Part shown: piece after piece, positions 37,609-51,438 of the stretch
How positions within the stretch are numbered: position 1 is the stretch's first letter
How the letters are laid out: each line of letters opens with the position of its first letter
NCBI RefSeq assembly: GCF_024448335.1
Contig: NZ_JAMOHM010000004.1
Span: forward strand, 338,890 to 402,889
Direction of reading: 5' to 3'
DNA: 64,000 nucleotides
From: Stutzerimonas frequens
GTDB lineage: Bacteria; Pseudomonadota; Gammaproteobacteria; Pseudomonadales; Pseudomonadaceae
Translations under genes and position numbers: made by a program
The notes under the pieces: model-generated
Seen by the model: the letters and a program-made list of their open reading frames with translations, nothing else
The model's database searches: none
What the model was told of the DNA's origin: nothing

Positions 37609-38346
37609 TTAAGGCTCCAGCCAGATCAGGCTGGCGAAGCGCCCCGTGCGTGAGGCGCGACGATAGGAATAGAAACGCGGATCGCTGAAGGTGCACAAGC
37701 CACCGCCATAGACGGCTTCGACTCCGACCGCGGCCAGGCGAATGCGCGCGAGCTGATACAGATCGGCCATGAAGCGCCCCTCGTTGCGGCTCGGCAGGAA
37801 TGCCACCGCAGCCGCGGGATGCTGCGCGATGAATGCCTCGCGCACCTCGACGCCCACTTCGAAGGCAGCGGGCCCGATCGCCGGCCCCAGCCAGACCAGT
37901 ACCTCTTCAGGGCGAAGCGCCAGCGCCTCGAGTGTTGCTTCCAGCACGCCACCAGCCAGCCCGCGCCAGCCCGCGTGCGCCGCCGCGACACGACTGGCGG
38001 CGCGGTCGCAGAACAGCACCGGCAGACAGTCTGCGGTGAGCACCGCGCACGCCTCGCCAGGCGCCTCGCTCCAGCTGGCATCGGCGGTGGCGCAAGCACC
38101 AGGCGCAGCCCTGACCGCCACGCTGGAATGCACCTGCTCCAGCCAGAGCGGCTGACAGCCCAGCGCATCGCGCAGGTGCTGGCGATTCCAGGCCACCGCC
38201 GCCGGGTCATCGCCGACATGATCGCCGAGATTGAAACTGTCGAACGGCGCCGCGCTGACGCCACCCTGGCGCGTCGTCACGCAGGCGCGAACGCGGGCCG
38301 GTGCCGGCCAGTCAGGCAGCAGCCAATCCGCGTTCCAGCTGGTCAC
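37609..38346 (-). CDS. pgeF: PgeF (YfiH/DUF152) peptidoglycan editing factor
   Basis: The product is 245 residues from GTG at 38346. Metal-site motifs of the DUF152 laccase-like family are present: QVHSS, LTADCLPVLFCD, AAHAGWRGLAGG. Known PgeF removes mis-incorporated L-Ser from UDP-MurNAc precursors; earlier labels call it polyphenol oxidase. Its GTG start overlaps the rluD stop in GTGA, so it is translationally coupled to rluD and the longer frame to 38421 can be set aside. ClpB lies downstream with its own promoter. Confidence 0.9.
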   Translation of the reverse strand: MTSWNADWLLPDWPAPARVRACVTTRQGGVSAAPFDSFNLGDHVGDDPAAVAWNRQHLRDALGCQPLWLEQVHSSVAVRAAPGACATADASWSEAPGEACAVLTADCLPVLFCDRAASRVAAAHAGWRGLAGGVLEATLEALALRPEEVLVWLGPAIGPAAFEVGVEVREAFIAQHPAAAVAFLPSRNEGRFMADLYQLARIRLAAVGVEAVYGGGLCTFSDPRFYSYRRASRTGRFASLIWLEP

Positions 38347-39317
38347 CCGACGAAGGCCTCGCGATCCTGCTGCAGCAGCGTCAGCAGCCAGACGAAGTCG
38401 TCCGGCAATGGCGACTCCCACTTCATGCGCTGCCCGGTTACCGGATGATCCAGCTCGAGGAAACGGGCATGCAGCGCCTGCCGCGGGAACTCGCGCAGCG
38501 TCTGCACCAGCGTCGGATTGGCCGCCGGCGGAATACGGAAACGCCCGGCGTACAGCGGATCGCCAACCAGCGGATAGCCGAGGTGGGTCATGTGCACACG
38601 AATCTGGTGGGTGCGTCCGGTTTCCAGCTTGACCCGCACATGAGTGTGCGAACGGAAGCGCTCAAGTACGCGATAGTGACTGATCGCCGGCTTGCCCCCC
38701 TCCACCACCGCCATGCGCTGGCGCTGCTGGCCGTGACGACCTATCGGCGCATCGACCGTGCCGCCGGTGATGATCACGCCGATGACGATGGCCTCGTAGA
38801 TTCGACTCACACTGCGCGCCTGCAGCTGCTCAACCAGTCGGGTCTGTGCCTGCAGCGTCTTGGCCACCACCATCAGCCCGGTGGTGTCCTTGTCCAGACG
38901 ATGCACGATGCCGGCGCGCGGCACGTTGATCAGATCTGGCACGTGATGCAGCAGCGCATTGAGCAGCGTGCCGTCGGCATGCCCGGCTGCGGGGTGCACC
39001 ACCAGCCCGGCCGGCTTGTCGATCACCAGAATTTGGTCGTCTTCATAGACGATGTCGAGCGGAATGTCCTGCGCCACCCATTCGCCCTGCGCCTGCTGTT
39101 CGGCGCTCAGCTCGAGCACCGCACCGGCATGCACGGTGTCGCGGGGGCGCAGCACGGCGCCATCCACCGTCAGCAGGCCGTCCTTGATCCAGGCCGCAAG
39201 GCGTGAACGCGAATGTTCGGAAAAGAGCTGCGCCGCGACCTGATCGAGACGTTGTCCGCCCAGGTCGAACGGCACCTCGGCGCGGAGTTGGATGGCCTGT
39301 TTGGAGATCGTGGACAT
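38343..39317 (-). CDS. rluD: 23S rRNA pseudouridine synthase RluD
   Basis: The product is 324 residues. An S4 RNA-binding domain (about 18-75, [21 protein letters not shown]) precedes the RluA-type catalytic domain with [14 protein letters not shown], whose Asp is catalytic, and [13 protein letters not shown]. It converts U1911, U1915 and U1917 of helix 69 to pseudouridine. It is divergent from bamD and overlaps pgeF, an arrangement shared by many gamma-proteobacteria. Confidence 0.95.
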   Translation of the reverse strand: MSTISKQAIQLRAEVPFDLGGQRLDQVAAQLFSEHSRSRLAAWIKDGLLTVDGAVLRPRDTVHAGAVLELSAEQQAQGEWVAQDIPLDIVYEDDQILVIDKPAGLVVHPAAGHADGTLLNALLHHVPDLINVPRAGIVHRLDKDTTGLMVVAKTLQAQTRLVEQLQARSVSRIYEAIVIGVIITGGTVDAPIGRHGQQRQRMAVVEGGKPAISHYRVLERFRSHTHVRVKLETGRTHQIRVHMTHLGYPLVGDPLYAGRFRIPPAANPTLVQTLREFPRQALHARFLELDHPVTGQRMKWESPLPDDFVWLLTLLQQDREAFVG

Positions 39318-39520
39318 ACGGCGAGATAGATTCGTCAGAGAGAGGCGAGCGGCATCCGCTGCTGATGGATGCCTGGGGACCGCCGATGGCGGCGCGGCCT
39401 TTGGTTTCGGCTACACGCTTGTGTTTAAATACGGCGTCTTTGTCCCGGCGCACCGGGGCGCCCATCATAACAGGACGGCTCCGCGCGAGACAGCCAGCCG
39501 TCACAGGGACGCAAGCCGCC

Positions 39521-40510
39521 ATGCAAGTGAAACACCTGCTGCTGATCGCCATTTTCGCCCTTACCGCCGCCTGTTCATCCAACGAAACCGTCGACGAAAA
39601 CCTGGGCGAGGTCGAGCTGTACCAGCAAGCACAGGCCGACCTGGACAACAAGAGCTATACCAGCGCAATCAGCAAGCTCAAGGCGTTGGAGTCGCGCTAT
39701 CCCTTCGGCCGCTTCGCCGAGCAGGCACAGCTCGAGCTTATCTACGCCTACTACCGCAACGTCGAGCCGGAGGCCGCGCGCTCGGCAGCAGAGCGCTTCA
39801 TCCGCCTGCACCCGCAGCATCCGAATGTGGATTACGCCTACTACCTCAAGGGCCTGGCCTCATTCGATCAGGATCGTGGCCTGCTAGCCCGCTTCCTGCC
39901 GCTGGACATGACCAAGCGCGACCCAGGTGCTGCGCGTGATTCGTTCAACGAGTTCGCCCAGCTCACCAGCCGCTACCCCAACAGTCGCTACTCCCCCGAC
40001 GCTAAGGCGCGCATGGTCTATCTGCGCAACCTGCTGGCGGCCAATGAAATCCATGTCGCGCATTACTACCTCAAGCGTCAGGCTTATGTAGCGGCGGCCA
40101 ACCGCGGCCGCTACGTAGTGGAGAACTTCCAGGGGACGCCCGCGGTGGCCGACGGCCTGGCAGTGATGACCGAGGCGTACCAGCGCCTGGGCCTGGATGA
40201 CCTCGCCGAGTCCAGCCTGAAAACCCTGCAACTTAATTACCCCGATCACGCCACTCTGGAAGACGGCAAGTTCACTCCCGTCGAGCGCGAAGAAGACACT
40301 CGCAGCTGGCTGAGCAAGGCCACACTCGGCCTGATCGAAGGCGAAGCGCCGCGCCCCGACACTTCCCGCGCCAACCGCGACGTGTTGCGCCAGTACGAGA
40401 ACGCCGCACGTGACCTGCCCGATGAGCTGCGTCCCGTGCTCAAGGAAGTGGAGCAGCAGGAGCCGAAGCGCTCCTGGCGGAGCCGCCTGACTTTCGGCCT
40501 GTTCGACTGA
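39521..40510 (+). CDS. bamD: Outer-membrane assembly lipoprotein BamD
   Basis: The product is 329 residues. The signal peptide ends in LTAAC with Cys18 lipidated. TPR-like repeats fill about 30-245 ([36 protein letters not shown]). It is part of the BAM complex that folds beta-barrel proteins into the outer membrane. The C-terminal 85 residues extend beyond the E. coli protein (245 residues), as is usual in pseudomonads. The ATG at 39521 is the first that leaves a signal peptide; the frame is open to 39203. Confidence 0.95.
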   Translation: MQVKHLLLIAIFALTAACSSNETVDENLGEVELYQQAQADLDNKSYTSAISKLKALESRYPFGRFAEQAQLELIYAYYRNVEPEAARSAAERFIRLHPQHPNVDYAYYLKGLASFDQDRGLLARFLPLDMTKRDPGAARDSFNEFAQLTSRYPNSRYSPDAKARMVYLRNLLAANEIHVAHYYLKRQAYVAAANRGRYVVENFQGTPAVADGLAVMTEAYQRLGLDDLAESSLKTLQLNYPDHATLEDGKFTPVEREEDTRSWLSKATLGLIEGEAPRPDTSRANRDVLRQYENAARDLPDELRPVLKEVEQQEPKRSWRSRLTFGLFD

Positions 40511-40630
40511 CTGGACTGACCTGGCGCCGCCCCGACGAGCCCCGCGCACGTCACCGGCGGCGCAAAGGGCCTGGATCGGCCCTGGCTCGAACGATCGCCG
40601 GTCGTCACGCTTAAAGGGGAAGGAAACGAT

Positions 40631-40864
40631 ATGGGGCTGTTTCGACTGCTGTTCTGGATCGCACTGATCGCCGCCGCCTTCTGGCTCTGGCGGCGCCTGA
40701 CCCAGAAGAAGGCATCCACCACACAGCAACAGGGCAGCCTGCCAATGGTCCGCTGCGCCCAGTGCGGCGTGCACGTACCGCAGGATCAGGCGCTGCAGTC
40801 CCAGGGACGCTGGTACTGCAGCCAGGCCCACCTGGAGCAGGACAGCACGCCTGGTGGGCACTGA
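40631..40864 (+). CDS. PP0621 family small membrane protein
   Basis: The product is 77 residues. One N-terminal membrane helix (LFRLLFWIALIAAAFWLWRRL) is followed by a small zinc-finger-like part with Cys-X2-Cys (VRCAQCGVHVP) and a later YCSQAH. It matches the PP0621 family, conserved just upstream of pilS. Its function is unknown. An AAGGGGAAGGA ribosome site precedes the ATG, and its end overlaps the pilS start by 11 bases, implying coupling. Confidence 0.85.
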   Translation: MGLFRLLFWIALIAAAFWLWRRLTQKKASTTQQQGSLPMVRCAQCGVHVPQDQALQSQGRWYCSQAHLEQDSTPGGH

Positions 40865-42449
40865 GAACCTCGCTTTTCTCGGCGATCAGGGGCGACGCAT
40901 CCTCCGCCTGTATCACCTCTATCGCCTGACAATCGGCCTGGCACTGGTGCTGCTGATAAGCAGTGACCTGCACAACGACCTGCTGCAGATGAGCAATCCG
41001 CAGCTGTTCCAGTACGGTGCCTGGCTTTATCTGATCCTGAACATCGTGGTCGCCGTGCTGGTGCAGAACCCTGCGCGTGACCTGCCTGTGCTCGGCCTGG
41101 CACTGATGGACGTGATCCTGCTGTCCGGCCTGTTCTATTTCGGTGGAGGCACGCCGAGTGGAATCGGCAATCTGCTGATCATTGCCGTCGCCATCGCCAA
41201 CATCCTGCTGCGCGGGCGCATCGGGTTCTTCGTTGCCGCCGTGGCAGCGATTGGCCTGATCTACCTGACCTTCTATCTCAGCATCAGCCGGCCTGAAGCC
41301 AGCAGTCAGTATGTCCAGGCCGCCGCGCTCGGCACCCTCTGTTTCGCTGCCGCGTTTCTCGTGCAAGGCCTCACGCGGCGCCTGCAGGCGAGCGAAAATC
41401 TGGCACGCCAGCGCGCCGAGGACGTCGCCAACCTCGAAGCACTCAACGCGCTTATCCTGCAGCGCATGCGCACCGGCATCATGGTGCTGGGCCCCCAGGA
41501 ACGCGTGCTGCTGGCCAACCAGGGCGCGCTGCAGCTACTCGGCCAGGACGAGTCGCTGACCGGCGAGCGTCTTGCCCCGCGCTGCCCGGAGTTGCTCAAA
41601 GCCCTGCAACAATGGCGCGGCAATCCCACCCTGCGCCCGCAGAATCTCAAGGCAACGCCGGGGGGCCCGACGCTCCAGCCGAGCTTCGCCGCCCTGCAAC
41701 ACGGCAACAAGCTCGACACCCTGGTCTTTCTCGAGGACATCTCGCAGATCGCGCAGAAAGCGCAGCAGCTCAAGCTCGCATCTCTCGGACGACTCACCGC
41801 CAGCATTGCCCACGAGATACGCAACCCGCTGGGCGCCATCAGCCATGCCGCACAGCTGCTTCAGGAGTCCGAGGAGCTGGACGGCCCGGACCGCCGCCTG
41901 GCGCAGATCATTCAGGACCACTCTCGGCGCATGAACCTGGTCATCGAGAACGTCCTGCAACTCTCGCGACGCCGACAGGCCGAGCCACAGTTGCTGGACC
42001 TCAAGTACTGGCTGCATCGCTTCGCGAGCGAGTTCCGCCAAGGCCTGACCCCACAACAGACGGTGCATGTGGAAACGATCGGCAGTTCGCTGCAGACCCG
42101 CATGGACCCCAATCAGCTGACCCAGGTGCTGACCAACCTGGTGCAGAACGGCCTGCGCTACAGTGGGCAGCAGCATTCGCAGGCGCAGGTCTGGCTGCGA
42201 CTTTTCCGCGACGAGCAGAGCGATCTGCCGATCGTCGAGGTGCTCGATGACGGTCCCGGCATTGCTGCCGACCAACTGCACAACGTGTTCGAGCCGTTCT
42301 TCACCACCGAGAGCAAGGGCACCGGCCTGGGGCTTTACATCTCGCGAGAACTTTGCGAAAGCAATCAGGCTCGACTGGATTATCGCGAACGGCCCGAAGG
42401 CGGTAGCTGCTTCCGCATCGTCTTCGCCCACCCGCGTAAGCTGAGTTGA
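40854..42449 (+). CDS. pilS: Sensor histidine kinase PilS
   Basis: The product is 531 residues from GTG at 40854. Six hydrophobic helices fill about 18-190, then a PAS-like domain (about 195-300), and the kinase core: phosphorylated His320 in ASIAHEIRNPLGAI, N box LTNLVQNGLRY, and G boxes VLDDGPGIA and GTGLGLYIS. PilS phosphorylates PilR and in P. aeruginosa monitors PilA levels in the inner membrane. It overlaps the PP0621 gene and lies 127 bases before pilR. Confidence 0.93.
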   Translation: MGTENLAFLGDQGRRILRLYHLYRLTIGLALVLLISSDLHNDLLQMSNPQLFQYGAWLYLILNIVVAVLVQNPARDLPVLGLALMDVILLSGLFYFGGGTPSGIGNLLIIAVAIANILLRGRIGFFVAAVAAIGLIYLTFYLSISRPEASSQYVQAAALGTLCFAAAFLVQGLTRRLQASENLARQRAEDVANLEALNALILQRMRTGIMVLGPQERVLLANQGALQLLGQDESLTGERLAPRCPELLKALQQWRGNPTLRPQNLKATPGGPTLQPSFAALQHGNKLDTLVFLEDISQIAQKAQQLKLASLGRLTASIAHEIRNPLGAISHAAQLLQESEELDGPDRRLAQIIQDHSRRMNLVIENVLQLSRRRQAEPQLLDLKYWLHRFASEFRQGLTPQQTVHVETIGSSLQTRMDPNQLTQVLTNLVQNGLRYSGQQHSQAQVWLRLFRDEQSDLPIVEVLDDGPGIAADQLHNVFEPFFTTESKGTGLGLYISRELCESNQARLDYRERPEGGSCFRIVFAHPRKLS

Positions 42450-42576
42450 GCTCGCCGCTTGCCGGCAGCGCATCACACATCGACCAAAGCGACAGCCACG
42501 GCGACCCTCGCGGGGTTAACATGCTGCCCTGCCCCTTAGCCGGGGGATACCCGCTTCACGAATCAAGAGCAAGACC

Positions 42577-43914
<1,338 letters not shown>

Positions 43915-43969
43915 ACCCAAGCCCAAGTCAGCGTCGAATCAGTCAGACACGACGCTCACCTGAAGCTTG

Positions 43970-43990
43970 CCGCTTACCGCTTACCGCTTG
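43970..43990. repeat. Tandem 7-base repeat (CCGCTTA x 3)
   Basis: Three consecutive units CCGCTTA, CCGCTTA, CCGCTTG between the convergent pilR and DUF2333 genes. Words of this kind occur as short dispersed repeats in pseudomonads; the possible dispersed status is inference. Confidence 0.5.
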
Positions 43991-43999
43991 TAGCTCACC

Positions 44000-45055
44000 T
44001 TACCCCTGCGACAGCAGGTTGCGCAGATCGATGATCGCCGCGTTGGCGCGGGAGATGTAGTTGGCCATCACCAGCGAGTGATTGGCCAGCACGCCGTAGC
44101 CGCTGCCATTTAGCACCATCGGACTCCACAGCGGCTCCTGCGCCGCCTCCAGCTCGCGAATGATCTGCCGTACGCTGATCGTGGCGTTCTTCTTGGCCAG
44201 TACGTCGGCGAAATCCACCTCGATCGCCCGCAGCAGATGCGAAAGCGCCCAGGCCTGGCCGCGCGCCTCGAAGAAGACGTTATCGATCTGCATCCAGGGG
44301 GTCTCCACCACCTGTTCCTTGACCTGCGGCACGATGCCGGCCCGCTCCTGTTCCGGTGCGATATCGGTGTCCAGCCGCACGCGGCCGACGGAAGCCGAGA
44401 GACGTTGGGACAGCGAGCCCAGTCGCGTCGCCGCGTCGCCCAGCCAGTTGTTCAGATTATCGGCGCGGGTATAGAACAAGGCCTTTGGCGCCGGATCGCT
44501 CAGCCGTGCCAGATAGCGATCGAGCGCGCGAATGCCGTTGCGGTACTCGGATTCCGACGCCGGCAGCGTCCAGCTGCGGTTGTCGAAATTGAACAGCGGC
44601 TCGGCCTTGGCCAGGTCCGGATCCTCGGTCGACTGCGATTGCGAGCGAGCGAAGTCCTTGCGCAACGCACGCGCCAGGTCGCGAACCTGCACCAGCACGC
44701 CGTACTCCCAGCTCGGCATGTTGTCCAGCCACAGTCCAGGCGGCGCAATATCGTTGCTCAGATAACCGCCGGGCTTGTCCAGCAACGTGCTGGCCACCCG
44801 CTTGAGCGTTTCGACCGTGGTGTAGCCGCTGACCAGCTGCAGCTGTGCCGCCTCGGCGCTCTGGCGCGCATGCTGCTGTACAGGGAACAGGTCGGGCTCG
44901 CGGCTCCAGTACCAGCCCACGAGCAAGGTCACCAGCAAGTAGAGGCCCACCAGAGCGGCGAGGACCAGTAGAAGCGGGTTACCACCCTGACGGGCGGTCC
45001 CGGCCGAGCCGTTCGTGCGACCGATACGGGCGAAGCGATTCTTCCAGTCCAACAT
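44000..45055 (-). CDS. DUF2333 family membrane-anchored protein
   Basis: The product is 351 residues. A basic amino end is followed by one membrane helix (LLLVLAALVGLYLLVTLLVGWYW, about 28-50), then a soluble region that is periplasmic if the positive-inside rule holds. Segments WEYGVLVQVRDLARALRKDF and PWMQIDNVFFEARGQAW fit the DUF2333 family, for which no function is known. It is divergent from the GcbA-like cyclase gene, which suggests a related role. Confidence 0.85.
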   Translation of the reverse strand: MLDWKNRFARIGRTNGSAGTARQGGNPLLLVLAALVGLYLLVTLLVGWYWSREPDLFPVQQHARQSAEAAQLQLVSGYTTVETLKRVASTLLDKPGGYLSNDIAPPGLWLDNMPSWEYGVLVQVRDLARALRKDFARSQSQSTEDPDLAKAEPLFNFDNRSWTLPASESEYRNGIRALDRYLARLSDPAPKALFYTRADNLNNWLGDAATRLGSLSQRLSASVGRVRLDTDIAPEQERAGIVPQVKEQVVETPWMQIDNVFFEARGQAWALSHLLRAIEVDFADVLAKKNATISVRQIIRELEAAQEPLWSPMVLNGSGYGVLANHSLVMANYISRANAAIIDLRNLLSQG

Positions 45056-45269
45056 GTGTTATGTGTCCTTCTCGCGGATTCGGGAGTTCGACCGCAGGTA
45101 GCCGGGGGCGTTGCGGAGAGTTTTCTTACTATAACGCAGCGTCCCGCCGTGCTCAGTGTCAAATTGAGAACCACTACCGCGCGCCGCACTTCCAAAGCGC
45201 ACGGGCGGTGATAGCATGCCGCCACTACAAAGCACCGAGGCAGCGCACCGGGTGCACAGGAATTTCGTC

Positions 45270-46865
45270 ATGTCGGATCAGGAAGAACTCAAGCAGCACT
45301 TTGCCCAACGGGTCATTCATCAGGCTCGCGAGGTGCTCGAAGTCTGGCAGCAACTGCAGCGCAGCGAATGGAACGATGGCTACCATACGGCCCTTACCGA
45401 AGCGACCTCCCGCCTTCGGCGATTTGCCGACCGCTTCGAGCAGACCGAGCATGCCGAGCTGGCGCTGAACATCGAGGATTGCCTCGGCGACATCAGGGAC
45501 AACCGCGGCCGCCTGTCCAGCAGCACCATTTCTACGCTCAGCCAGCTGATCTACCGCCTGGCGCGGACCGGCCTGCGCCATAACGACCCGCACAACCAGT
45601 CCTTCCTGCCACCCTTGAGCAAACCGGTGTACATCGCACTGCAGGATCAGGAGCGCGCTGAGCATCTGGTGCGTCAGCTGGACTTCTTCAGTATGTCTGC
45701 GCAGGCGTTCGGCAATGTCGCGGCGTTTCGCGCCGCCATGCATCGCCGCCACCCTTCCGCCATCGTCATGGAAGTCGATTTCAACGGCCCAGGCGAAGGC
45801 CTGCGGCTGGCCGAGCAAATCCAGCAGGGACTCGAGGCGAAGCTGCCGTTGCTGTTCTTCAGCCACTGCGAAACGGATACGCCGACCCGGCTCGCCGCCG
45901 TTCGTGCCGGCGGTCTGGAGTTCTTCACCGGCACCCTGGATGCCAGCAGTCTGCTGGAGAAGATCGAGATATTCACCCGCACGGCACATTACGAACCGAT
46001 CCGCGTATTGATCGTCGACGATTCCCGAGCCCAGGCAACGCATACCGAGCGCGTACTGAACAACGCTGGCATCGTCACCCACACCCTGCTGGAGCCGATC
46101 CAGGCGATTGGCGCGTTGGCCGAGTTCCAGCCCGACCTGATCATTCTCGACATGTACATGCCCGAATGCCTGGGTACCGAACTGGCCAAGGTGATTCGCC
46201 AGCATGAGCGCTATGTCAGCGTCCCGATCATCTACCTGTCCGCCGAGGACGATCTGGACAAGCAGCTCGACGCCATGGGCGAAGGCGGCGACGACTTTCT
46301 CACCAAGCCGATCAAGCCAAGCCACTTGATCGCTACCGTGCGCACCCGCGCCACCCGCGCGCGAAGCCTGAAGGCACGCATCGTGCGCGACAGCCTGACC
46401 GGCCTGTACAACCACACCCACAGCTTGCAACTGCTCGAGGACGCGCGTTTCCGCGCCCGGCGCGACGACCGTCCGCTCAGTTTCGCGATGCTCGACATCG
46501 ATCACTTCAAGCGCGTCAACGACACCTTCGGCCACCCCATGGGCGACCGTGTCATCAAGAGCCTCGCGCTGTTTCTCAAGCAACGCCTGCGCAAGACCGA
46601 TCACATCGGTCGTTACGGTGGTGAGGAGTTCGCCGTTGTGCTGCCCGACACGCCCGCCAGCGCGGCCTGCAAGGTACTCGACGATATCCGCCAGCGCTTC
46701 GCCGAGATCCACTTCCCCGCGCAACCGGAGGACCTGAGCTGCACTTTCAGCTGCGGCGTGACCGAGCTGACCGCGGATGCCGAGGTCAAGACACTCACTC
46801 AGCAGGCGGACGAAGCGCTCTATCGAGCCAAGCACGGTGGTCGCAACCGCGTCGAACGCTACTGA
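45270..46865 (+). CDS. gcbA: GcbA-like diguanylate cyclase with receiver domains
   Basis: The product is 531 residues. The first 115 residues are helical, HPt-like but without the HxxKG motif. A degenerate receiver (about 115-235) lacks the acidic pocket. A canonical receiver follows with IRVLIVDDS and phosphorylated Asp294 (LIILDMYMPE). The GGDEF domain has the active site GGEEF at 450-454 and the inhibitory RxxD five residues before. It should make c-di-GMP with product feedback. Relatives (GcbA; P. aeruginosa PA4843) promote surface attachment. The position next to a CtpL-like gene, as PA4843-PA4844, supports the name. The ATG at 45270 fits the family; the frame starts at 45216. Confidence 0.88.
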   Translation: MSDQEELKQHFAQRVIHQAREVLEVWQQLQRSEWNDGYHTALTEATSRLRRFADRFEQTEHAELALNIEDCLGDIRDNRGRLSSSTISTLSQLIYRLARTGLRHNDPHNQSFLPPLSKPVYIALQDQERAEHLVRQLDFFSMSAQAFGNVAAFRAAMHRRHPSAIVMEVDFNGPGEGLRLAEQIQQGLEAKLPLLFFSHCETDTPTRLAAVRAGGLEFFTGTLDASSLLEKIEIFTRTAHYEPIRVLIVDDSRAQATHTERVLNNAGIVTHTLLEPIQAIGALAEFQPDLIILDMYMPECLGTELAKVIRQHERYVSVPIIYLSAEDDLDKQLDAMGEGGDDFLTKPIKPSHLIATVRTRATRARSLKARIVRDSLTGLYNHTHSLQLLEDARFRARRDDRPLSFAMLDIDHFKRVNDTFGHPMGDRVIKSLALFLKQRLRKTDHIGRYGGEEFAVVLPDTPASAACKVLDDIRQRFAEIHFPAQPEDLSCTFSCGVTELTADAEVKTLTQQADEALYRAKHGGRNRVERY

Positions 46866-46909
46866 GACAGGGCTCGCCGGCAACACCCGGGGGAGTGGCC
46901 CGGGTAACG

Positions 46910-46941
46910 CTGTCACAAGACTGACATTAAATTGCCATACC
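46910..46941 (+). promoter_or_regulatory. Pho box and -10 of the CtpL-like gene
   Basis: CTGTCAC (46910-46916), four bases, CTGACAT (46921-46927) make an 18-bp Pho box differing from the consensus pair by one base in each repeat. A possible -10 (CATACC, 46936-46941) lies eight bases further, the usual spacing when PhoB replaces the -35. Confidence 0.65.
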
Positions 46942-46975
46942 TTTCAGGCCTCTCGATCCAGTATGCGAGGCGAGG

Positions 46976-48937
46976 ATGCGCCTGAAGTCGCTCACTACTC
47001 TCAATACCCTGTTGCTTGTAGCAGTCTGCCTGGCGCTCGGAGCCACGCTCTGGTGGTCGGAGCGAGCGCTGGAGCGTCCCTACCTGCTGATGGCGCGCTA
47101 CCTGGGGCTGTCCCAGCAGTTCCAGCATCAGGTCGCGGAGAACATCCACGCCTACCTCGGCAGCGGCGACGCCCTGCGCCATGCCCAGGCGCAGCAGGCC
47201 CTCGTCGAGCTGGAGCAGGACATCGGCCAACTGCCCGGCGAACTGGCAGATCAGCTTCGCCCCGGCCTAGAGGAACTGAACCGCTTCAGTGCCGATGACC
47301 TGCTTGCAGCCGGCAAGCTGGCAGGCGACCCGCAAGGCCTGCTATTGCAGGCGGAACGGGAGCTGAGCGGTGTCCTTTCGCAGCTGGACGAATACCGGAG
47401 CCAGGCCAGCCATCCGAGCGCACAGGCGTATCAGGGCCCGCTGTTCGCAGCCGCCCAACAGCTGCAGCGCCTGGGGCACGCCCGGGGCAAGCTGGTGAGC
47501 AGCGGTCGCGATGATCTGGCTGGCGAGGTGGAGCAGGTGCTGCACAACCTGGAGCAGGAAGCCGCAAAGCTCGAGGCCCTGCCCTTGCTGGGCGTCGAGG
47601 CCGCTACGCAGTCGGCCGCCAGCAGTTTCGCCGCACTGCTGGAGCTGGGCGGGGCCGCGGACCAACACAGCGAAGACCGTGGCATCGCCCTCAAGCGCGA
47701 GCTCGCAAGCTTGATCAAGCGCTACCCTGCCGAGCTGCAACGCACCCGCGAGTTGATCCGCCAACGCCGCGCGTTGCTCGACAGCAGCACGCAGAAGATC
47801 GCCAGCGTCGAGCAGGCACTGGCCGAACTGGAGCCCGCCGTGCGCGCCGAGCACAGCCGCATCCAGGGCGAGGTGCGCCTGATACAGGTGGGCATCATCG
47901 CGCTGATACTGCTTATCGCCCTGGCGATCGACCGCCTGCAACGCCAGCTGACCCGCGCCCTTGGCCAACTGGTGCCGGCCCTCTCCAGCTGGGCGAAGGG
48001 CGACTTCGCCAGCGCGGTGCGCATCGAGACGAAAATAACTGAAATCACCGACATCGAGACCTCGCTCAACCGCCTGCGCAGCTACCTGCTGGAGCTGGTT
48101 GGAACGCTGCGCCAGCAGGCGACCCAGGTTGCAGCCAGCAGCCGCAACCTCGATGAGATGAGCAGCGATCTGCATGACGGAGCCCAGCGCCAGACCGGCG
48201 ATACGGCGCAGATTCGCGATTCGCTGGGCGAGCTGGAAGCGACCATCCAACAGGTGGCCGATGGCGCTGGAGAAGCGGCTGAAGCGAGTCGCGCCGCCGC
48301 CCGGGCGGTGCAGCACGGCCAGCAGGTGATCGGCCAGAGCCTGACCGGCCTGCATGGTCTGGTCAGCGAAGTGCAGGACAATGCCGCTGCCATCGAGCGC
48401 CTCGCCGACGAGACCACCACCATCGGCAACGTGCTGACGGTGATCCGCGCCATCGCCGAGCAGACCAATCTGCTCGCGCTGAACGCTGCTATCGAGGCCG
48501 CCCGCGCCGGCGGGCATGGCCGCGGATTCGCAGTGGTGGCCGACGAGGTTCGCTCGCTGGCGCAGCGCACCAGCGGCGCCACCGAGGAGATCCAACAGCT
48601 GATCGGCCGCCTGCAGCAGGCCGCACGGCAATCGGTCGAGGCGATGCGCAGCCAGGTCGAGCATGCCGAAAGCACCGCGAGTCTCGCCCAGAGTGCCGAT
48701 CAGGCGCTGGACGAGATCGTTTCGACCATCGCCACCATCAGTCGCATGGCCGAACAGATCGCCCAGGCGACCGCGCAACAGGGCGAGGCGGTGGGCGAGA
48801 TTCGCGGGCACAGCGAACGCATCCACCAACTGGGCGACGCCAACCTGAACCACATCAGCCGGGGCCGTGAGCAGAGTGCGCAGATGCTACAGCTGGGCAG
48901 CGAACTGGATCGTGCGACCCAGGCGTTCAGGTTCTAA
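46976..48937 (+). CDS. ctpL: CtpL-like methyl-accepting chemotaxis protein
   Basis: The product is 653 residues. TM1 is at about 9-27 ([19 protein letters not shown]), TM2 near 305-325 ([18 protein letters not shown]), giving a long helical periplasmic domain of about 275 residues. A HAMP-like linker and signalling domain follow with [20 protein letters not shown] and [13 protein letters not shown]. The amino end and the order next to a GcbA-like gene match P. aeruginosa CtpL (PA4844), a PhoB-dependent receptor for phosphate taxis at low phosphate. A Pho box precedes it. The ATG at 46976 has GAGG directly upstream, which is tight. Confidence 0.87.
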   Translation: MRLKSLTTLNTLLLVAVCLALGATLWWSERALERPYLLMARYLGLSQQFQHQVAENIHAYLGSGDALRHAQAQQALVELEQDIGQLPGELADQLRPGLEELNRFSADDLLAAGKLAGDPQGLLLQAERELSGVLSQLDEYRSQASHPSAQAYQGPLFAAAQQLQRLGHARGKLVSSGRDDLAGEVEQVLHNLEQEAAKLEALPLLGVEAATQSAASSFAALLELGGAADQHSEDRGIALKRELASLIKRYPAELQRTRELIRQRRALLDSSTQKIASVEQALAELEPAVRAEHSRIQGEVRLIQVGIIALILLIALAIDRLQRQLTRALGQLVPALSSWAKGDFASAVRIETKITEITDIETSLNRLRSYLLELVGTLRQQATQVAASSRNLDEMSSDLHDGAQRQTGDTAQIRDSLGELEATIQQVADGAGEAAEASRAAARAVQHGQQVIGQSLTGLHGLVSEVQDNAAAIERLADETTTIGNVLTVIRAIAEQTNLLALNAAIEAARAGGHGRGFAVVADEVRSLAQRTSGATEEIQQLIGRLQQAARQSVEAMRSQVEHAESTASLAQSADQALDEIVSTIATISRMAEQIAQATAQQGEAVGEIRGHSERIHQLGDANLNHISRGREQSAQMLQLGSELDRATQAFRF

Positions 48938-48941
48938 AAAA

Positions 48942-48968
48942 GAAAACGGAGCCTGGCGCTCCGTTTTC
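48942..48968. terminator. Bidirectional terminator between ctpL and ygiQ
   Basis: Perfect 11-bp arms GAAAACGGAGC and GCTCCGTTTTC around CTGGC, with an A-run on one side and T-run on the other. It sits between the convergent genes. Confidence 0.85.
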
Positions 48969-48990
48969 CTATGCCGAAGAACCGCTACCG

Positions 48991-51270
<2,280 letters not shown>

Positions 51271-51438
51271 GGCGGAAAACCGGGGCAACGAAAACGGGCG
51301 CGGAATATAGCACAAAAAATAACCAAGCCCGACCACTGTGCAGGGTCTTTATCGGCCTTGCCGACAGGCGCGCGCTGCGCTTTCGTCTCCCGCTATACTC
51401 GCGCCACCCGATCCACGTATCGAGCCCGGGAGATCCTG

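Noticed and set aside
43970..43990. CRISPR array
   Set aside because: The 7-base units are directly adjacent without spacers and there are no cas genes.
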